A stretch of 32,761 nt of DNA from Candidatus Aquidulcis sp. (GTDB lineage Bacteria; Chloroflexota; Limnocylindria; Limnocylindrales; Limnocylindraceae). The translations under genes were made by a program, and so were the position numbers. Within the stretch, counting starts at the first letter, position 1. Every line of letters begins with the position of its first letter. Of the stretch, positions 17,563 through 26,581 are shown piece after piece. Location of the stretch: contig RGCW01000007.1 of assembly GCA_009919005.1 (NCBI GenBank), positions 1 through 32,761 of the forward strand. Reading direction: 5' to 3'. The notes below the pieces were generated by a model, which was given only the letters and a program-made list of their open reading frames with translations, had not been told where the DNA came from and searched no databases.

Positions 17563-18597
17563 GTGCGTAGAACTCTGGCGGTGCTGATCAGCGCGGCAAC
17601 ACTGATTGTGGCTGGTTGCTCGACGGGCGCCACACCCTCGCCCTCGTCTACCGCCTCACCCTCGATCTCACCATCTGCGGTCAAACTCACCGTCGGCCTT
17701 GGCTACATACCGGGTGTGCAGTTTGCCCCGTTCTATCTCGCACAACAGAGTGGAGCGTATGCCGCAGCGGGGCTAGATGTTACGTTGCAAAACCAGATTG
17801 ACCCCGATCTCATCAGCTTGGTAGGAAGCGGCGGGCTCGACCTTGCGCTCGCGGATGGCACCAGCATGATCCCCGCTGTTTCGCAGGGCATCCCTGTGCG
17901 GTATCTGGCGACGATATACGGCGTGCTCCCCAACGTGGTCATTGCGCGCACCGACGCTGGGATCCTGAGTCCAGCGGACCTGGCGGGGAAGCGGGTCGGT
18001 ACTCCTGGTCAGTATGGTTCGGGTTACCTCACCCTGCTCGGCATCCTCAGCGAAGCGTCGCTCAGTGTTGGAGATGTCTCACTTGACCTCTATCCCGACT
18101 TTGGTCAGACGCAGGCACTCATCAGTGGTGCCGCTGATGCGACGACGGGATATGCAAACAACGATCTGATCCAAGCGAAGGCGGCTGGGGTAGAGGTTGA
18201 AGTGTTCTACGCCTCGGCAGCAGCACCGTTTGCGGGTCCAGGGCTGATCTCCTCGCCAGCGACCATCGAAAAGAAACGTGACGCGATTCGGGCGTTTATT
18301 GCCGCCACACTCGAAGCGATGCGTCAGATCGCCGCAGACCCAGAGATCGGCGTCGCTGCTGCAGCGCAAGTCGTTCCTGAGGTTGTCGCCACTGACGCGG
18401 CCCGTGCAAACTCGCTCGCCGTCATGAAGGCCACGGTTGACGTGTGGGCTGGCCCCCTGCAGGAGAGTGCTGGCTATGGCGCGATCAGTCTCGAAGCCTG
18501 GGACACCTCAATTGCCTTCATGAGATCTATCCCCGGGCAGCAGGTCCTCGATGGGCTCAAAGCGAGTGACATCGTTGATGGCTCGCTTCTCCCGTAG
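17563..18597 (+). CDS. ABC transporter substrate-binding lipoprotein (NMT1/THI5-like)
   Basis: Signal with lipobox LIVAGC; KLTVGLGYIPGVQFAPFYLAQQSGAYAAAGLDVTLQ...LAGKRVGTPGQYGSGY. Confidence 0.9.
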   Translation: MRRTLAVLISAATLIVAGCSTGATPSPSSTASPSISPSAVKLTVGLGYIPGVQFAPFYLAQQSGAYAAAGLDVTLQNQIDPDLISLVGSGGLDLALADGTSMIPAVSQGIPVRYLATIYGVLPNVVIARTDAGILSPADLAGKRVGTPGQYGSGYLTLLGILSEASLSVGDVSLDLYPDFGQTQALISGAADATTGYANNDLIQAKAAGVEVEVFYASAAAPFAGPGLISSPATIEKKRDAIRAFIAATLEAMRQIAADPEIGVAAAAQVVPEVVATDAARANSLAVMKATVDVWAGPLQESAGYGAISLEAWDTSIAFMRSIPGQQVLDGLKASDIVDGSLLP

Positions 18598-18601
18598 TTG
18601 A

Positions 18602-19372
18602 TTAGACGAGCGGCCAGGGGAGGGGGGGCCAATCAGGAGTTGGCTCTGGAAAGCGGTCCGCTGCGCGGAGCGTGGAGAGGCGCTGAAGCAGCGCCTCAAT
18701 CTCCGTCGCATGCAGGAGTGGTGCGAGCGTTGCCCGAAGTGTTCCACCTACGCTGAGCATCTGTAGACCTCTGGTAAGGGCGTCGCGCTCCTCGTCGGAG
18801 AACGGCTCACCTCTCCAAGCCCACAGAACGGTGCGCAGCTTTGGTTCCGTCGAGAACGTTACGCCGTGGTCGACGCCAAGGACCCGACCATCGGCGAGCG
18901 GCAAGATATGCCCACCCTTGCGGTCACCGTTGTTGATAATCGCGTCAAAGAGGGCAAGGCGGCGCAGCACGTCATTGGACGTATTGACAAGGTCAACAGC
19001 GCGCTGCACCCCTTCATGCTGAATCCATAACTGCACGGCGCCTTCACCTGCAGGGCCATCGCGCAAGATAGTTGGTGGCACAACCCCTAATGCGAGCACA
19101 TCGCTGACGAGGTAGGCGGCAACTTCGCGAGCGGCGAGACTCCCCTCTGGAAAGTCCCAGAGGGGTAGCTCCCCGCGCGTCGGCTTGTAGATCACTTGAA
19201 GGCCGCTGGTGATCTCGCAGAGGAAACTGGCGTTGCTCGCCTCGGCGATGCGACCAATCGGCCGAAGGTCAGGGGAGTCGTGCATCATCTGAAGCGCGTC
19301 AACGAAGGTGATGCTCCCGGTTGCGGTCGGGAGTGGCCCGCGCCAATCCGGGTTCGCGTGGAGTTCGGGCAC
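18602..19372 (-). CDS. SCO1664-family protein (PI3/4-kinase-like fold)
   Basis: VIYKPTRGELPLWDFPEGSLAAREVAAYLVSDVLALGVVPPTI...FDAIINNGDRKGGHIL...VLGVDHGVTF; matches the SCO1664/TIGR03843 pattern; GTG start. Confidence 0.88.
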   Translation of the reverse strand: MPELHANPDWRGPLPTATGSITFVDALQMMHDSPDLRPIGRIAEASNASFLCEITSGLQVIYKPTRGELPLWDFPEGSLAAREVAAYLVSDVLALGVVPPTILRDGPAGEGAVQLWIQHEGVQRAVDLVNTSNDVLRRLALFDAIINNGDRKGGHILPLADGRVLGVDHGVTFSTEPKLRTVLWAWRGEPFSDEERDALTRGLQMLSVGGTLRATLAPLLHATEIEALLQRLSTLRAADRFPEPTPDWPPLPWPLV

Positions 19373-19373
19373 C

Positions 19374-19931
19374 TCAGTTCAGCAGGGCGGCTTTGCGGGT
19401 ACAGCGATGGCCACGTGGGTCTAGGGGAACTCCACAGTTTGGACAGATCGGTCGGCCCGCCGCGGCAAGCTGTAGCGCGTTTTCGGCGAACTCTAGGGCT
19501 GACGAGACGCTGAGAGAGACGCGCAAGACGTCGGGCCCCTCGGGTGAATCGTTGATGGGGGGCGGGGCACCCGCATCCTCAAGCGTCATGTCATCGCGAA
19601 ACTCGAGGATAAGTCTCAAGAGCGCAGGGTCCCACGCTAGAGCGATCGTCCCGACACGAAACTCCGCGGTGAAGGGTTCTGCAAGCGCAGGAAGCTTGCG
19701 CGGGAGGGGGAGTGACACCTGTGGCAGTTGCACGCTGCCACCTTCGCTGAGGTCTTTTAGCATCTCGACGATCCTGCGTGCGAGTACGGCGATCTGACTC
19801 TTCTCCACAACTACCGTCGCTGCGATCCCACCGCCGATCGCTTGGAGGTGGAAGACTCGTTGGCCAGGTTCACCAATGGCGCCAGCAATGAACTGGTCTG
19901 GCGGGTCGAAGCGGATGATTCGCCGCGACAT
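19374..19931 (-). CDS. DUF3090 family protein with C-terminal zinc ribbon
   Basis: RIIRFDPPDQFIAGAIGEPGQRVFHLQA...VEKSQIAVLARRI...GRPICPNCGVPLDPRGHRC. Confidence 0.9.
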   Translation of the reverse strand: MSRRIIRFDPPDQFIAGAIGEPGQRVFHLQAIGGGIAATVVVEKSQIAVLARRIVEMLKDLSEGGSVQLPQVSLPLPRKLPALAEPFTAEFRVGTIALAWDPALLRLILEFRDDMTLEDAGAPPPINDSPEGPDVLRVSLSVSSALEFAENALQLAAAGRPICPNCGVPLDPRGHRCTRKAALLN

Positions 19932-20614
19932 CAGCCTTCGCCGCGCAGTCGCCCGAGGAGTGATGGTCGTTTTGGCTGATCGACGAGGCCCGCGCCCGCA
20001 CCCTCTGCGGAGAGGTTGACACGCACGACAGTTGGTCGCTCGCCGCTATATCGAATGACCGTGATGCTCGCAGGGTCAACTGAGATTCGCTGGAAGAGAT
20101 CGAGTGGCGTGCCGAGTGCATCGGCCACGATCGCTTTGATGATGTCGCCATGGCTGGCGCAGAGCCACGTCTCGTCGCTCTTGAAGCGTGCATCGATCTC
20201 GCGCACCGCCTCAACCGCTCGCGCCGCTGCGGCGCGCAACGACTCTCCGTTTGGGAAGGTCATCGCGGAAGGCTGGCGCTGCACCGTGCTCCAGAGCGGA
20301 TCTTTCATCAAGGTACGCAGCTCTCTCCCTGACCAGTCGCCGTACTCCACCTCAGTGAGTCGCTCATCCACGACGATGTCAGGGCGAGATTTTACGCTCG
20401 GTCCACGCATCGAACGTACCGCCTCTGCAGTTTCGATGCAGCGCTGCATCGGGGACGAGATGATGCCCGCGATCTGCACGGCGCTCAACGCTTCGGCCAG
20501 AGTCGCCGCCTCTCTCCGTCCGGCGGGACTCAGCGGGATCCCCTTGATGCGGCCACTGAGCTTGATGCCCGTCTCGGCAGTTCGAGCGTGACGGACAAGG
20601 ATCAGTCGCGCCAT
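19931..20614 (-). CDS. Histidine phosphatase superfamily protein (MSMEG_4193-like)
   Basis: LILVRHARTAETGIKLSGRIKGIPLSPAGRREAATLAEAL...SSPMQRCIETAEA...WLCASHGDIIKAIVADALGTPLDLFQRISVDPASITVIRY. Confidence 0.9.
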   Translation of the reverse strand: MARLILVRHARTAETGIKLSGRIKGIPLSPAGRREAATLAEALSAVQIAGIISSPMQRCIETAEAVRSMRGPSVKSRPDIVVDERLTEVEYGDWSGRELRTLMKDPLWSTVQRQPSAMTFPNGESLRAAAARAVEAVREIDARFKSDETWLCASHGDIIKAIVADALGTPLDLFQRISVDPASITVIRYSGERPTVVRVNLSAEGAGAGLVDQPKRPSLLGRLRGEG

Positions 20615-20617
20615 CAG

Positions 20618-21676
20618 CTAGTCAAAGTGCTGAAAGAGTGGCGGATAACTCATGTCAATGGAGCGATTCTTGCCACCCACCTCGGCGAGTGGCACCTCAA
20701 CGATTGCGCCGGCGCGGAGCGCCACCATCACGCCAACGCGCCCAGCCTCCAGGGCCTCAACCGCGGCGACACCGTAGCGCGTGCCGAGCACTCGGTCAGC
20801 AGCGGTAGGGGCTCCACCCCGTTGCAGGTGACCGAGGCGAGTGCAGCGAACCTCAAGCCCCGTTCGCTCTTCAAGGATCGTCGCGAGTGCGTCGCCGACC
20901 GCCACCTTGTCGAGTCGTGGGTGACCAAACTCGTCGAGGGGGACTGAGGTTGCCACCGCACCGGCGGCTGGGAGTTTCACGCCCTCGGATACGACGATGA
21001 TGGAGCTACCGTCACCGATCGTTCGACGAACCTTGAGCGCTGCGACGAGGTCGTCGAGGGCAGCCGCGGAGAATTCAACTTCGGGGATCAAGATCGAGTG
21101 TGCGCCACCGGCGATCCCACCCCATGCCGCAACCCAGCCAGCGTCCCGGCCCATCACCTCAACTACCGCGACACGGTGGTGTGATGCGGTCGTTGTTGCG
21201 ATGCGATCGATCGCCTCCGTCACGATGTTTGCGGCGGTGTCAAAGCCGAGGCACCCTTCGGTACCCCAGACGTCGTTATCCATCGTCTTCGGAATCGCAT
21301 TGACCGCTGCGCCACGCTGGGCGAGCCCTGCAGCGACGGAGAGGGTGTCGTCGCCACCAATGGCGATGAGAGCATCGAGACCGAGGGCACGCATGTTCGT
21401 TTCGGCAGCGTCGAGACCGCCTTCACGCTTTAACAAGTTGGTTCTACTTGAGCCAAGCATCGTCCCCCCTTGGGCATGCACGCCGTGAACAGCTGCTCGA
21501 TCAAGTGGCCGCGTGAGTGGAGCGCCGACGGTCGCGAGCCCCCTCCAGCCGTCAAGGATTCCCACCACCGCATGCCCACCGCCGGTCGCGCGGTGCACAA
21601 CGGCTCGAATCGCGGGGTTTAAGCCTGGGCAGTCACCGCCGCCAGTGAGGACACCGATCTTCATCGGCCGACTCAT
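20618..21676 (-). CDS. 6-phosphofructokinase, sequence signature of a PPi-type/mixed PFK
   Basis: IGVLTGGGDCPGLNPAIRAVV...GTMLGSSRTN...IAIGGDDTLSVA...IPKTMDNDVWGT...LGHLQRGGAPTAADRVL; GGDD and PKTxDND signature. Confidence 0.92.
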   Translation of the reverse strand: MSRPMKIGVLTGGGDCPGLNPAIRAVVHRATGGGHAVVGILDGWRGLATVGAPLTRPLDRAAVHGVHAQGGTMLGSSRTNLLKREGGLDAAETNMRALGLDALIAIGGDDTLSVAAGLAQRGAAVNAIPKTMDNDVWGTEGCLGFDTAANIVTEAIDRIATTTASHHRVAVVEVMGRDAGWVAAWGGIAGGAHSILIPEVEFSAAALDDLVAALKVRRTIGDGSSIIVVSEGVKLPAAGAVATSVPLDEFGHPRLDKVAVGDALATILEERTGLEVRCTRLGHLQRGGAPTAADRVLGTRYGVAAVEALEAGRVGVMVALRAGAIVEVPLAEVGGKNRSIDMSYPPLFQHFD

Positions 21677-23076
21677 CGAGTTGGACCCGTCATGTTTTCA
21701 GGTCGTACGACCTCGTCAAACTGCTCGGCGCCGACGTACCCGAGAGCGAGCGCCGACTCACGAAGGGTCCCACCGCTGGCATGCGCATGTTTGGCGATCT
21801 CGGCCGCCTTGTCGTAGCCGATGATCGGCGTGAGCGCGGTCACCAACATCAGCGAAGTGTTGAGTAGCTCGGTGATGCGTTCCTCATTCGGCTCGGCGCC
21901 GGCGAGGCAGTGATCCGCGAACGAGCGTGCTGCATCTCCCAGCAGTTGGATTTCGGAGAGAAGGTTGAGTGCGATCAGCGGCTTAAACACGTTGAGTTGG
22001 AAGTTTCCTTGACTTGCCGCAAATGCGATCGCCGCATCAAGCCCGAAAACCTGCACACAGACCATGGTCAGCGCCTCCGCCTGCGTTGGGTTGACCTTCC
22101 CCGGCATGATCGACGAGCCAGGCTCGTTTTCTGGAATGCGGAGTTCGCCTAGGCCAGCGCGTGGACCAGAGGCGAGCCACCGTACATCGTTTGCCAGCTT
22201 CATCAGCGTTGCGGCAGCGGTGCGCAGTGCAGCTGAAGTTGCAAGCGTCGGCTCTTGCCCCGCGAGCGCAGCAAATTTGTCTGGCGCGCTGGTGAATCGT
22301 TCGCCCGTGAGCCTGGAGATCTCCTGCGCCGCTCGATCACCAAACTCAGGATGGGCGTTCAATCCGGTGCCGACCGCGGTTCCTCCGATGGCGAGGTCTC
22401 GCAACTCGCCCTGTGCCGCCTCAATGCGTGCGATGTCGTTTGCGAGGGCGGTGCCATGGGCGCCGAACTCTTGACCCAGTGTTAGCGGCACCGCATCTTG
22501 CAGATGCGTGCGTCCAATCTTTGTGATCGTGGACCAGGCTGCGGACTTCTCACTAATTACGGAGTGCAGGTGGCGAAGCGAGGGGAGGAGCCTTGTTCCA
22601 ATGGCGAGCGTTGCGGCAATGTGGATCGCGCTAGGAAACGCGTCATTTGATGATTGCGAAAGGTTCACATCGTCGTTCGGATGGATGGGGCTCTTCCCCC
22701 CACGCGTCCCCGTCGCCTGCTCGTTAGCGATCGAGGCGATCACCTCATTCACATTCATGTTGCTCTGCGTGCCCGAGCCGGTTTGCCACGTTGAGAGTGG
22801 GAACTCATTATCAGCGCGACCACTTCGGACTACCTCAGCCGCGGTAACGATGAGCTTCGCCTTATCGCTCGCGAGTAGTCCGAGGGTGGCGTTGACGCTC
22901 GCGGCGGCACTCTTGATTGTTGCGAGGGCGTGGATCACGTCGATCGGCATGGGGTTGTTGCCGATGGCGAAAAGCGCTCGGGAACGAGCGGTTTGAGCCC
23001 CCCAGTGGTGGTCCGCAGGAACGTCGATCTCACCGAAGGAGTCACGCTCCTTGCGAGTACCCTTTGTGTCGGTCAT
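21673..23076 (-). CDS. fumC: Class II fumarate hydratase
   Basis: RSRALFAIGNNPMPIDVIHALATIKSAAASVN...WQTGSGTQSNMNVNEVIA...HPNDDVNLSQSSNDAFPSAIHIA...GSSIMPGKVNPTQAEA; start at MTDTKG with an SD-like GGAGG upstream. Confidence 0.94.
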   Translation of the reverse strand: MTDTKGTRKERDSFGEIDVPADHHWGAQTARSRALFAIGNNPMPIDVIHALATIKSAAASVNATLGLLASDKAKLIVTAAEVVRSGRADNEFPLSTWQTGSGTQSNMNVNEVIASIANEQATGTRGGKSPIHPNDDVNLSQSSNDAFPSAIHIAATLAIGTRLLPSLRHLHSVISEKSAAWSTITKIGRTHLQDAVPLTLGQEFGAHGTALANDIARIEAAQGELRDLAIGGTAVGTGLNAHPEFGDRAAQEISRLTGERFTSAPDKFAALAGQEPTLATSAALRTAAATLMKLANDVRWLASGPRAGLGELRIPENEPGSSIMPGKVNPTQAEALTMVCVQVFGLDAAIAFAASQGNFQLNVFKPLIALNLLSEIQLLGDAARSFADHCLAGAEPNEERITELLNTSLMLVTALTPIIGYDKAAEIAKHAHASGGTLRESALALGYVGAEQFDEVVRPENMTGPTR

Positions 23077-23118
23077 CTCCGCCTCCGATACGGGCGCTGC
23101 GCGCCGCTGCCGTAAGTG

Positions 23119-23124
23119 TAGGAT
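23119..23124 (+). promoter_or_regulatory. -10-like TAGGAT 7 nt upstream of the alpha/beta hydrolase ATG
   Basis: AAGTG TAGGAT CCCACGC ATG. Confidence 0.55.
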
Positions 23125-23131
23125 CCCACGC

Positions 23132-23965
23132 ATGAGCACGGTGCCGGGGCGACCAGCCCCCTTTACAGCCAGTGATGGCGTAACCCTTTTCCGGCGGGTC
23201 TACGAGCCGCAGGGTGCGGTGCGTGGCGACCTCCTCCTTGGGCACGGCATCGGGGAGAACTCCAGTCGCTATGTACAGGCGGCGCATGCGTTCGCCGCGG
23301 CGGGGTGGCGGACCACTACCTGGGATCTACGAGGTCATGGGCGGTCAGGGGGTCCACGAGGATACGTTCGCGAGTTCCGACGCTTCCACATGGACCTCGC
23401 CGAGCAGGTAACCGCGCTGAAGCGCGGAGGTGGCCAGGTTGTGGTTGTGTCGCACAGCCTCGGTGGCCTCATCGCTTTCGGTGCAGTTGCCGAGCAGCTG
23501 GCATCACCTGACTTCTTGGTCCTCTCGGCACCCGCTCTTGAGGCGAACATCGCGACGTGGAAGCGCTTCGCTGCGCCAATCCTGTCGCGCATCCTGCCGA
23601 TGTTGCGGATACCCACGGGGATCGGCGCCGACACCTCGGCCGGCCAATCCCTAGAGAATCTTGATCCGGATGCCCCGGGGTACCTCTACGCCGTGACCAC
23701 TCGCCTCGGAGATGAAGGATTTCGCGCGCAGAAGGCGGCGCGAGATGTGGTGGCGCGCGGAGGAATGTTTCCGGTGCGAACTCTGGTTACCCAGGGAGAG
23801 CTTGATGCGCTCGTGCGACCAGAGTGGACGAAGCCGCTGGCTAACCTCGGCAACGTTGAATACGTAACGCTCAAAGGTTTCAATCACCATCCGTTTGCGA
23901 CTCGTGAATTTCAGATCGCTGTGGACCTGATGGTGGCGCGTATCAACGAAGCGACGGCGCGCTAA
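23132..23965 (+). CDS. Alpha/beta hydrolase (monoacylglycerol lipase-like)
   Basis: LLGHGIGENSSRYVQAAHAFAAAGWRTTTWDLRGHGRSGGPRGYV...VVVSHSLGGLIAFGA...KGFNHHPF. Confidence 0.88.
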   Translation: MSTVPGRPAPFTASDGVTLFRRVYEPQGAVRGDLLLGHGIGENSSRYVQAAHAFAAAGWRTTTWDLRGHGRSGGPRGYVREFRRFHMDLAEQVTALKRGGGQVVVVSHSLGGLIAFGAVAEQLASPDFLVLSAPALEANIATWKRFAAPILSRILPMLRIPTGIGADTSAGQSLENLDPDAPGYLYAVTTRLGDEGFRAQKAARDVVARGGMFPVRTLVTQGELDALVRPEWTKPLANLGNVEYVTLKGFNHHPFATREFQIAVDLMVARINEATAR

Positions 23966-24351
23966 TAATCCTGTCCGAGGGCGGCGCGAGCCTTGGCGGG
24001 GTCGTCAACAACGAAGGCGAATGTCGCTCGCTCTCCCCAGCGCCCCATGAAGAGATGCCCGTAGACATTGACTCCCGCGGCTGCGAGTCGATCAAGGACT
24101 GACAGCATTCCGCCCGGCTGATCGTCAACCTCGGCGAGCACTGACTCACTCTCAATAAACGTGTACGAGCCAGCCTCAAGGATTGCCCGCGTCTTGGCGT
24201 CATCTGCCGTCTTCAAGATGACGTGGCCGACGTCGCCGATCCCTCCGCCGCCAATCGCCTTGAGGTCAACCCGCTGCCGCTCGAGCTCGCGGCAGAGTTC
24301 AGCGAGCGCCCCGGGCTTATGGGCGAGTTGGACAACGAACTGGTGTGCCAT
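23962..24351 (-). CDS. Tandem ACT-domain protein
   Basis: 129 aa, VVQLAHKPGALAELCRELERQRVDLKAIGGG... and VDDQPGGMLSVLDRLAAAGVNVYGHLFM; two ACT repeats. Confidence 0.82.
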   Translation of the reverse strand: MAHQFVVQLAHKPGALAELCRELERQRVDLKAIGGGGIGDVGHVILKTADDAKTRAILEAGSYTFIESESVLAEVDDQPGGMLSVLDRLAAAGVNVYGHLFMGRWGERATFAFVVDDPAKARAALGQDY

Positions 24352-24480
24352 GCCCTGAGCGTACAGCGCGCCGCAGCGCTTCGCCAGAGGCGATCTGCGG
24401 GACAGGGCGCCCCACGGAGGGAGTCGCGGCGGTAGGCTCTAGGTGAGCCCCATCAGGGGTGCAGTGGTAGGAGGGTGCAG

Positions 24481-25905
24481 ATGCGTGCGTGGAAGCAGAT
24501 CATCGGCGGGAAATCAGTCGCCGCGAAGTCGGGGAAGAGCATCACGGTTGAGGACCCATCGACTCGCGCAGCCATAGGCACCGTTCCCCAGAGCGGCAAG
24601 GTTGATGTAGATGCAGCCGTTGCTGCCGCAGCGGCGGCTTTTCCTGGGTGGAGCGCGACAACTCCAGGCGAGCGCGCACTGGCGCTGCTTAAGCTAGCCG
24701 ATGCGCTGGAGTCTGCGAAGCGACGATTCGTCAAGGCTGAGTCCGAAAATGCTGGCAAGCCGATCAGCGCGGTCGGCGTTGAAGTAGATGCGGTTGTTGA
24801 CAATTTGCGCTACTTCGCCGGCGCCGCACGCAACTTGGAAGGGAAGGCGGTTGCTGAATATCTTCCAGGACGCACCAGCATGATCCGCCGCGATCCCGTT
24901 GGAGTGGTTGCATCAATCGCACCGTGGAACTATCCGCTGCTCATGGCTGGCTGGAAGATCGGACCCGCTCTGGTGACAGGGAACACCGTGGTGCTAAAGC
25001 CATCGGCACGCACACCGATCACAGCGCTCATGCTGGGCGCCCTCGCGCAAGAGTTTCTGCCGGCGGGCGTCCTGAATGTCATTACTGGCACGGGCGATGA
25101 GGCCGGTGCCTATCTCGCACAGCATCCTGGCGTGGCGATGGTCTCCGTAACAGGCGACACGGCGACAGGGAAACGCATCGCCGCAGCAGGTGCCTCTACG
25201 GTGAAGAGACTTCACCTTGAGCTCGGCGGCAAGGCACCCGTTCTTGTGTATGACGATGCAGATGTTGACCTCGTCGCAAGCACCATGCGCGCAGCGAGTT
25301 TTTGGAATGCGGGGCAAGACTGCACTGCGGCCTGTCGAATCATTGCGGGACCAAAGATCTACGAACGCCTCGTCGATGCGTTGATCAAGCAGGTCAAGAC
25401 GATCAAGGTTGGGCCAACCAGCGACAAGGCCACGGAGATGGGTCCGCTCATTAGTGCGGCACAGCGCACGCGCGTTGATGGCTTCGTTCAGCGTGCGAGC
25501 AAGAAGGCGGAGGTGGTTCTGGGCGGCAAGAGTGTCGCCGGCAAGGGCCACTTCTACCGTCCTACGATTATTGCTGGGCCCGCCCAGAGTTCAGAGATCG
25601 TGCAGGAGGAAGTCTTTGGTCCGGTCGTTTCGGTGCAGCGCGCCAAGAGCGCAGACCAGATCCTGGAGTGGGCAAACGATTGCCAGTTTGGACTCGCCTC
25701 TTCACTTTGGACCAGCGATATCGCACGAGCCTTTAAGGTCAGCAAGGCGTTGCAGTTCGGTACGGTGTGGGTGAACGATCACTTCACCTTGGCGAGCGAG
25801 ATGCCGCATGGCGGCTTCAAGCAGTCTGGCTACGGCAAGGATCAGTCGATGTATGCCCTTGAGGACTACACCGTGGCGAAGCACGTGATGGTTCGGAGCG
25901 AGTAG
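24481..25905 (+). CDS. NAD-dependent aldehyde dehydrogenase (gamma-aminobutyraldehyde DH-like)
   Basis: GVVASIAPWNYPLLMAGWKIGPALVTGNTVVLKPS...LELGGKAPVLVYDDAD...NAGQDCTAACRI; SD AGGAGG at 24469-24474. Confidence 0.9.
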   Translation: MRAWKQIIGGKSVAAKSGKSITVEDPSTRAAIGTVPQSGKVDVDAAVAAAAAAFPGWSATTPGERALALLKLADALESAKRRFVKAESENAGKPISAVGVEVDAVVDNLRYFAGAARNLEGKAVAEYLPGRTSMIRRDPVGVVASIAPWNYPLLMAGWKIGPALVTGNTVVLKPSARTPITALMLGALAQEFLPAGVLNVITGTGDEAGAYLAQHPGVAMVSVTGDTATGKRIAAAGASTVKRLHLELGGKAPVLVYDDADVDLVASTMRAASFWNAGQDCTAACRIIAGPKIYERLVDALIKQVKTIKVGPTSDKATEMGPLISAAQRTRVDGFVQRASKKAEVVLGGKSVAGKGHFYRPTIIAGPAQSSEIVQEEVFGPVVSVQRAKSADQILEWANDCQFGLASSLWTSDIARAFKVSKALQFGTVWVNDHFTLASEMPHGGFKQSGYGKDQSMYALEDYTVAKHVMVRSE

Positions 25906-25942
25906 CAGATCGATATCGGGCTGATGCCGTACGCTGCAGCAG

Positions 25943-26581
25943 ATGCAGCACGATCTATCGACGCCACCACCGTTTGAGGAGGGGCTCCCACAGGAGCTCT
26001 GGTTCAGCGTTGATGTGGAGTGTTCGGGCCAGACCCCGCTTGATGGGAGTCTGATCAGCATCGGCGCCTGCCTCGTTGACGATCCGAAGCAAACGTTTTA
26101 CATCGAGCTCCGACCCGACCCGACCAAGCAGTGGGGGCATAAAGAGGAGCGCGTGCATCGCCTCTCGCGAGCCCATTTAGAGCAGCACGGCGTTGAACGT
26201 CTCGAGGGGGTACGTCAGTTTGCGAACTGGGTGCGCACCACGGCTGAAGCCGTGGCACCAGAGTCAAGTCCGCTCTTCGTGGGCTTCAACACACCGTTTG
26301 ATTGGATGTGGCTCACGATGTCATTCGCTGAGGCTGGCGTAAAGAATCCGTTCGGCATGTCGGCGATGGATCTTAAGAGCGTCTACTACACCTTACATGG
26401 CGGTGAAAACCTCACGTGGAAGAAGACGGTGAAACGGTTTGTCCGTCAGGTTTATCCGACCGATCTCGTTGCCGACCATCACGCACTGGCGGATGCCATC
26501 GAACAGGCTGAGCTGGCCCGTGAACTACGTGAGAGGGCCGTGCAGAACCGCATCCCTCCGACGATCCCCGAACGTCGATGA
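25943..26581 (+). CDS. DEDD-type 3'-5' exonuclease (RNase T/exonuclease domain)
   Basis: LWFSVDVECSGQTPLDGSLISIGACLVD...FVGFNTPFDWMWL...VADHHALADAIEQAELARELRER. Confidence 0.78.
   Translation: MQHDLSTPPPFEEGLPQELWFSVDVECSGQTPLDGSLISIGACLVDDPKQTFYIELRPDPTKQWGHKEERVHRLSRAHLEQHGVERLEGVRQFANWVRTTAEAVAPESSPLFVGFNTPFDWMWLTMSFAEAGVKNPFGMSAMDLKSVYYTLHGGENLTWKKTVKRFVRQVYPTDLVADHHALADAIEQAELARELRERAVQNRIPPTIPERR

Noticed and set aside
24370-24460. Short hairpins (TCGCC-AGA-GGCGA, GCCCC-ATCA-GGGGT) upstream of the aldehyde dehydrogenase
   Set aside because: Short stems are expected by chance in high-GC intergenic DNA; no riboswitch-like conserved core or U-tract recognised.
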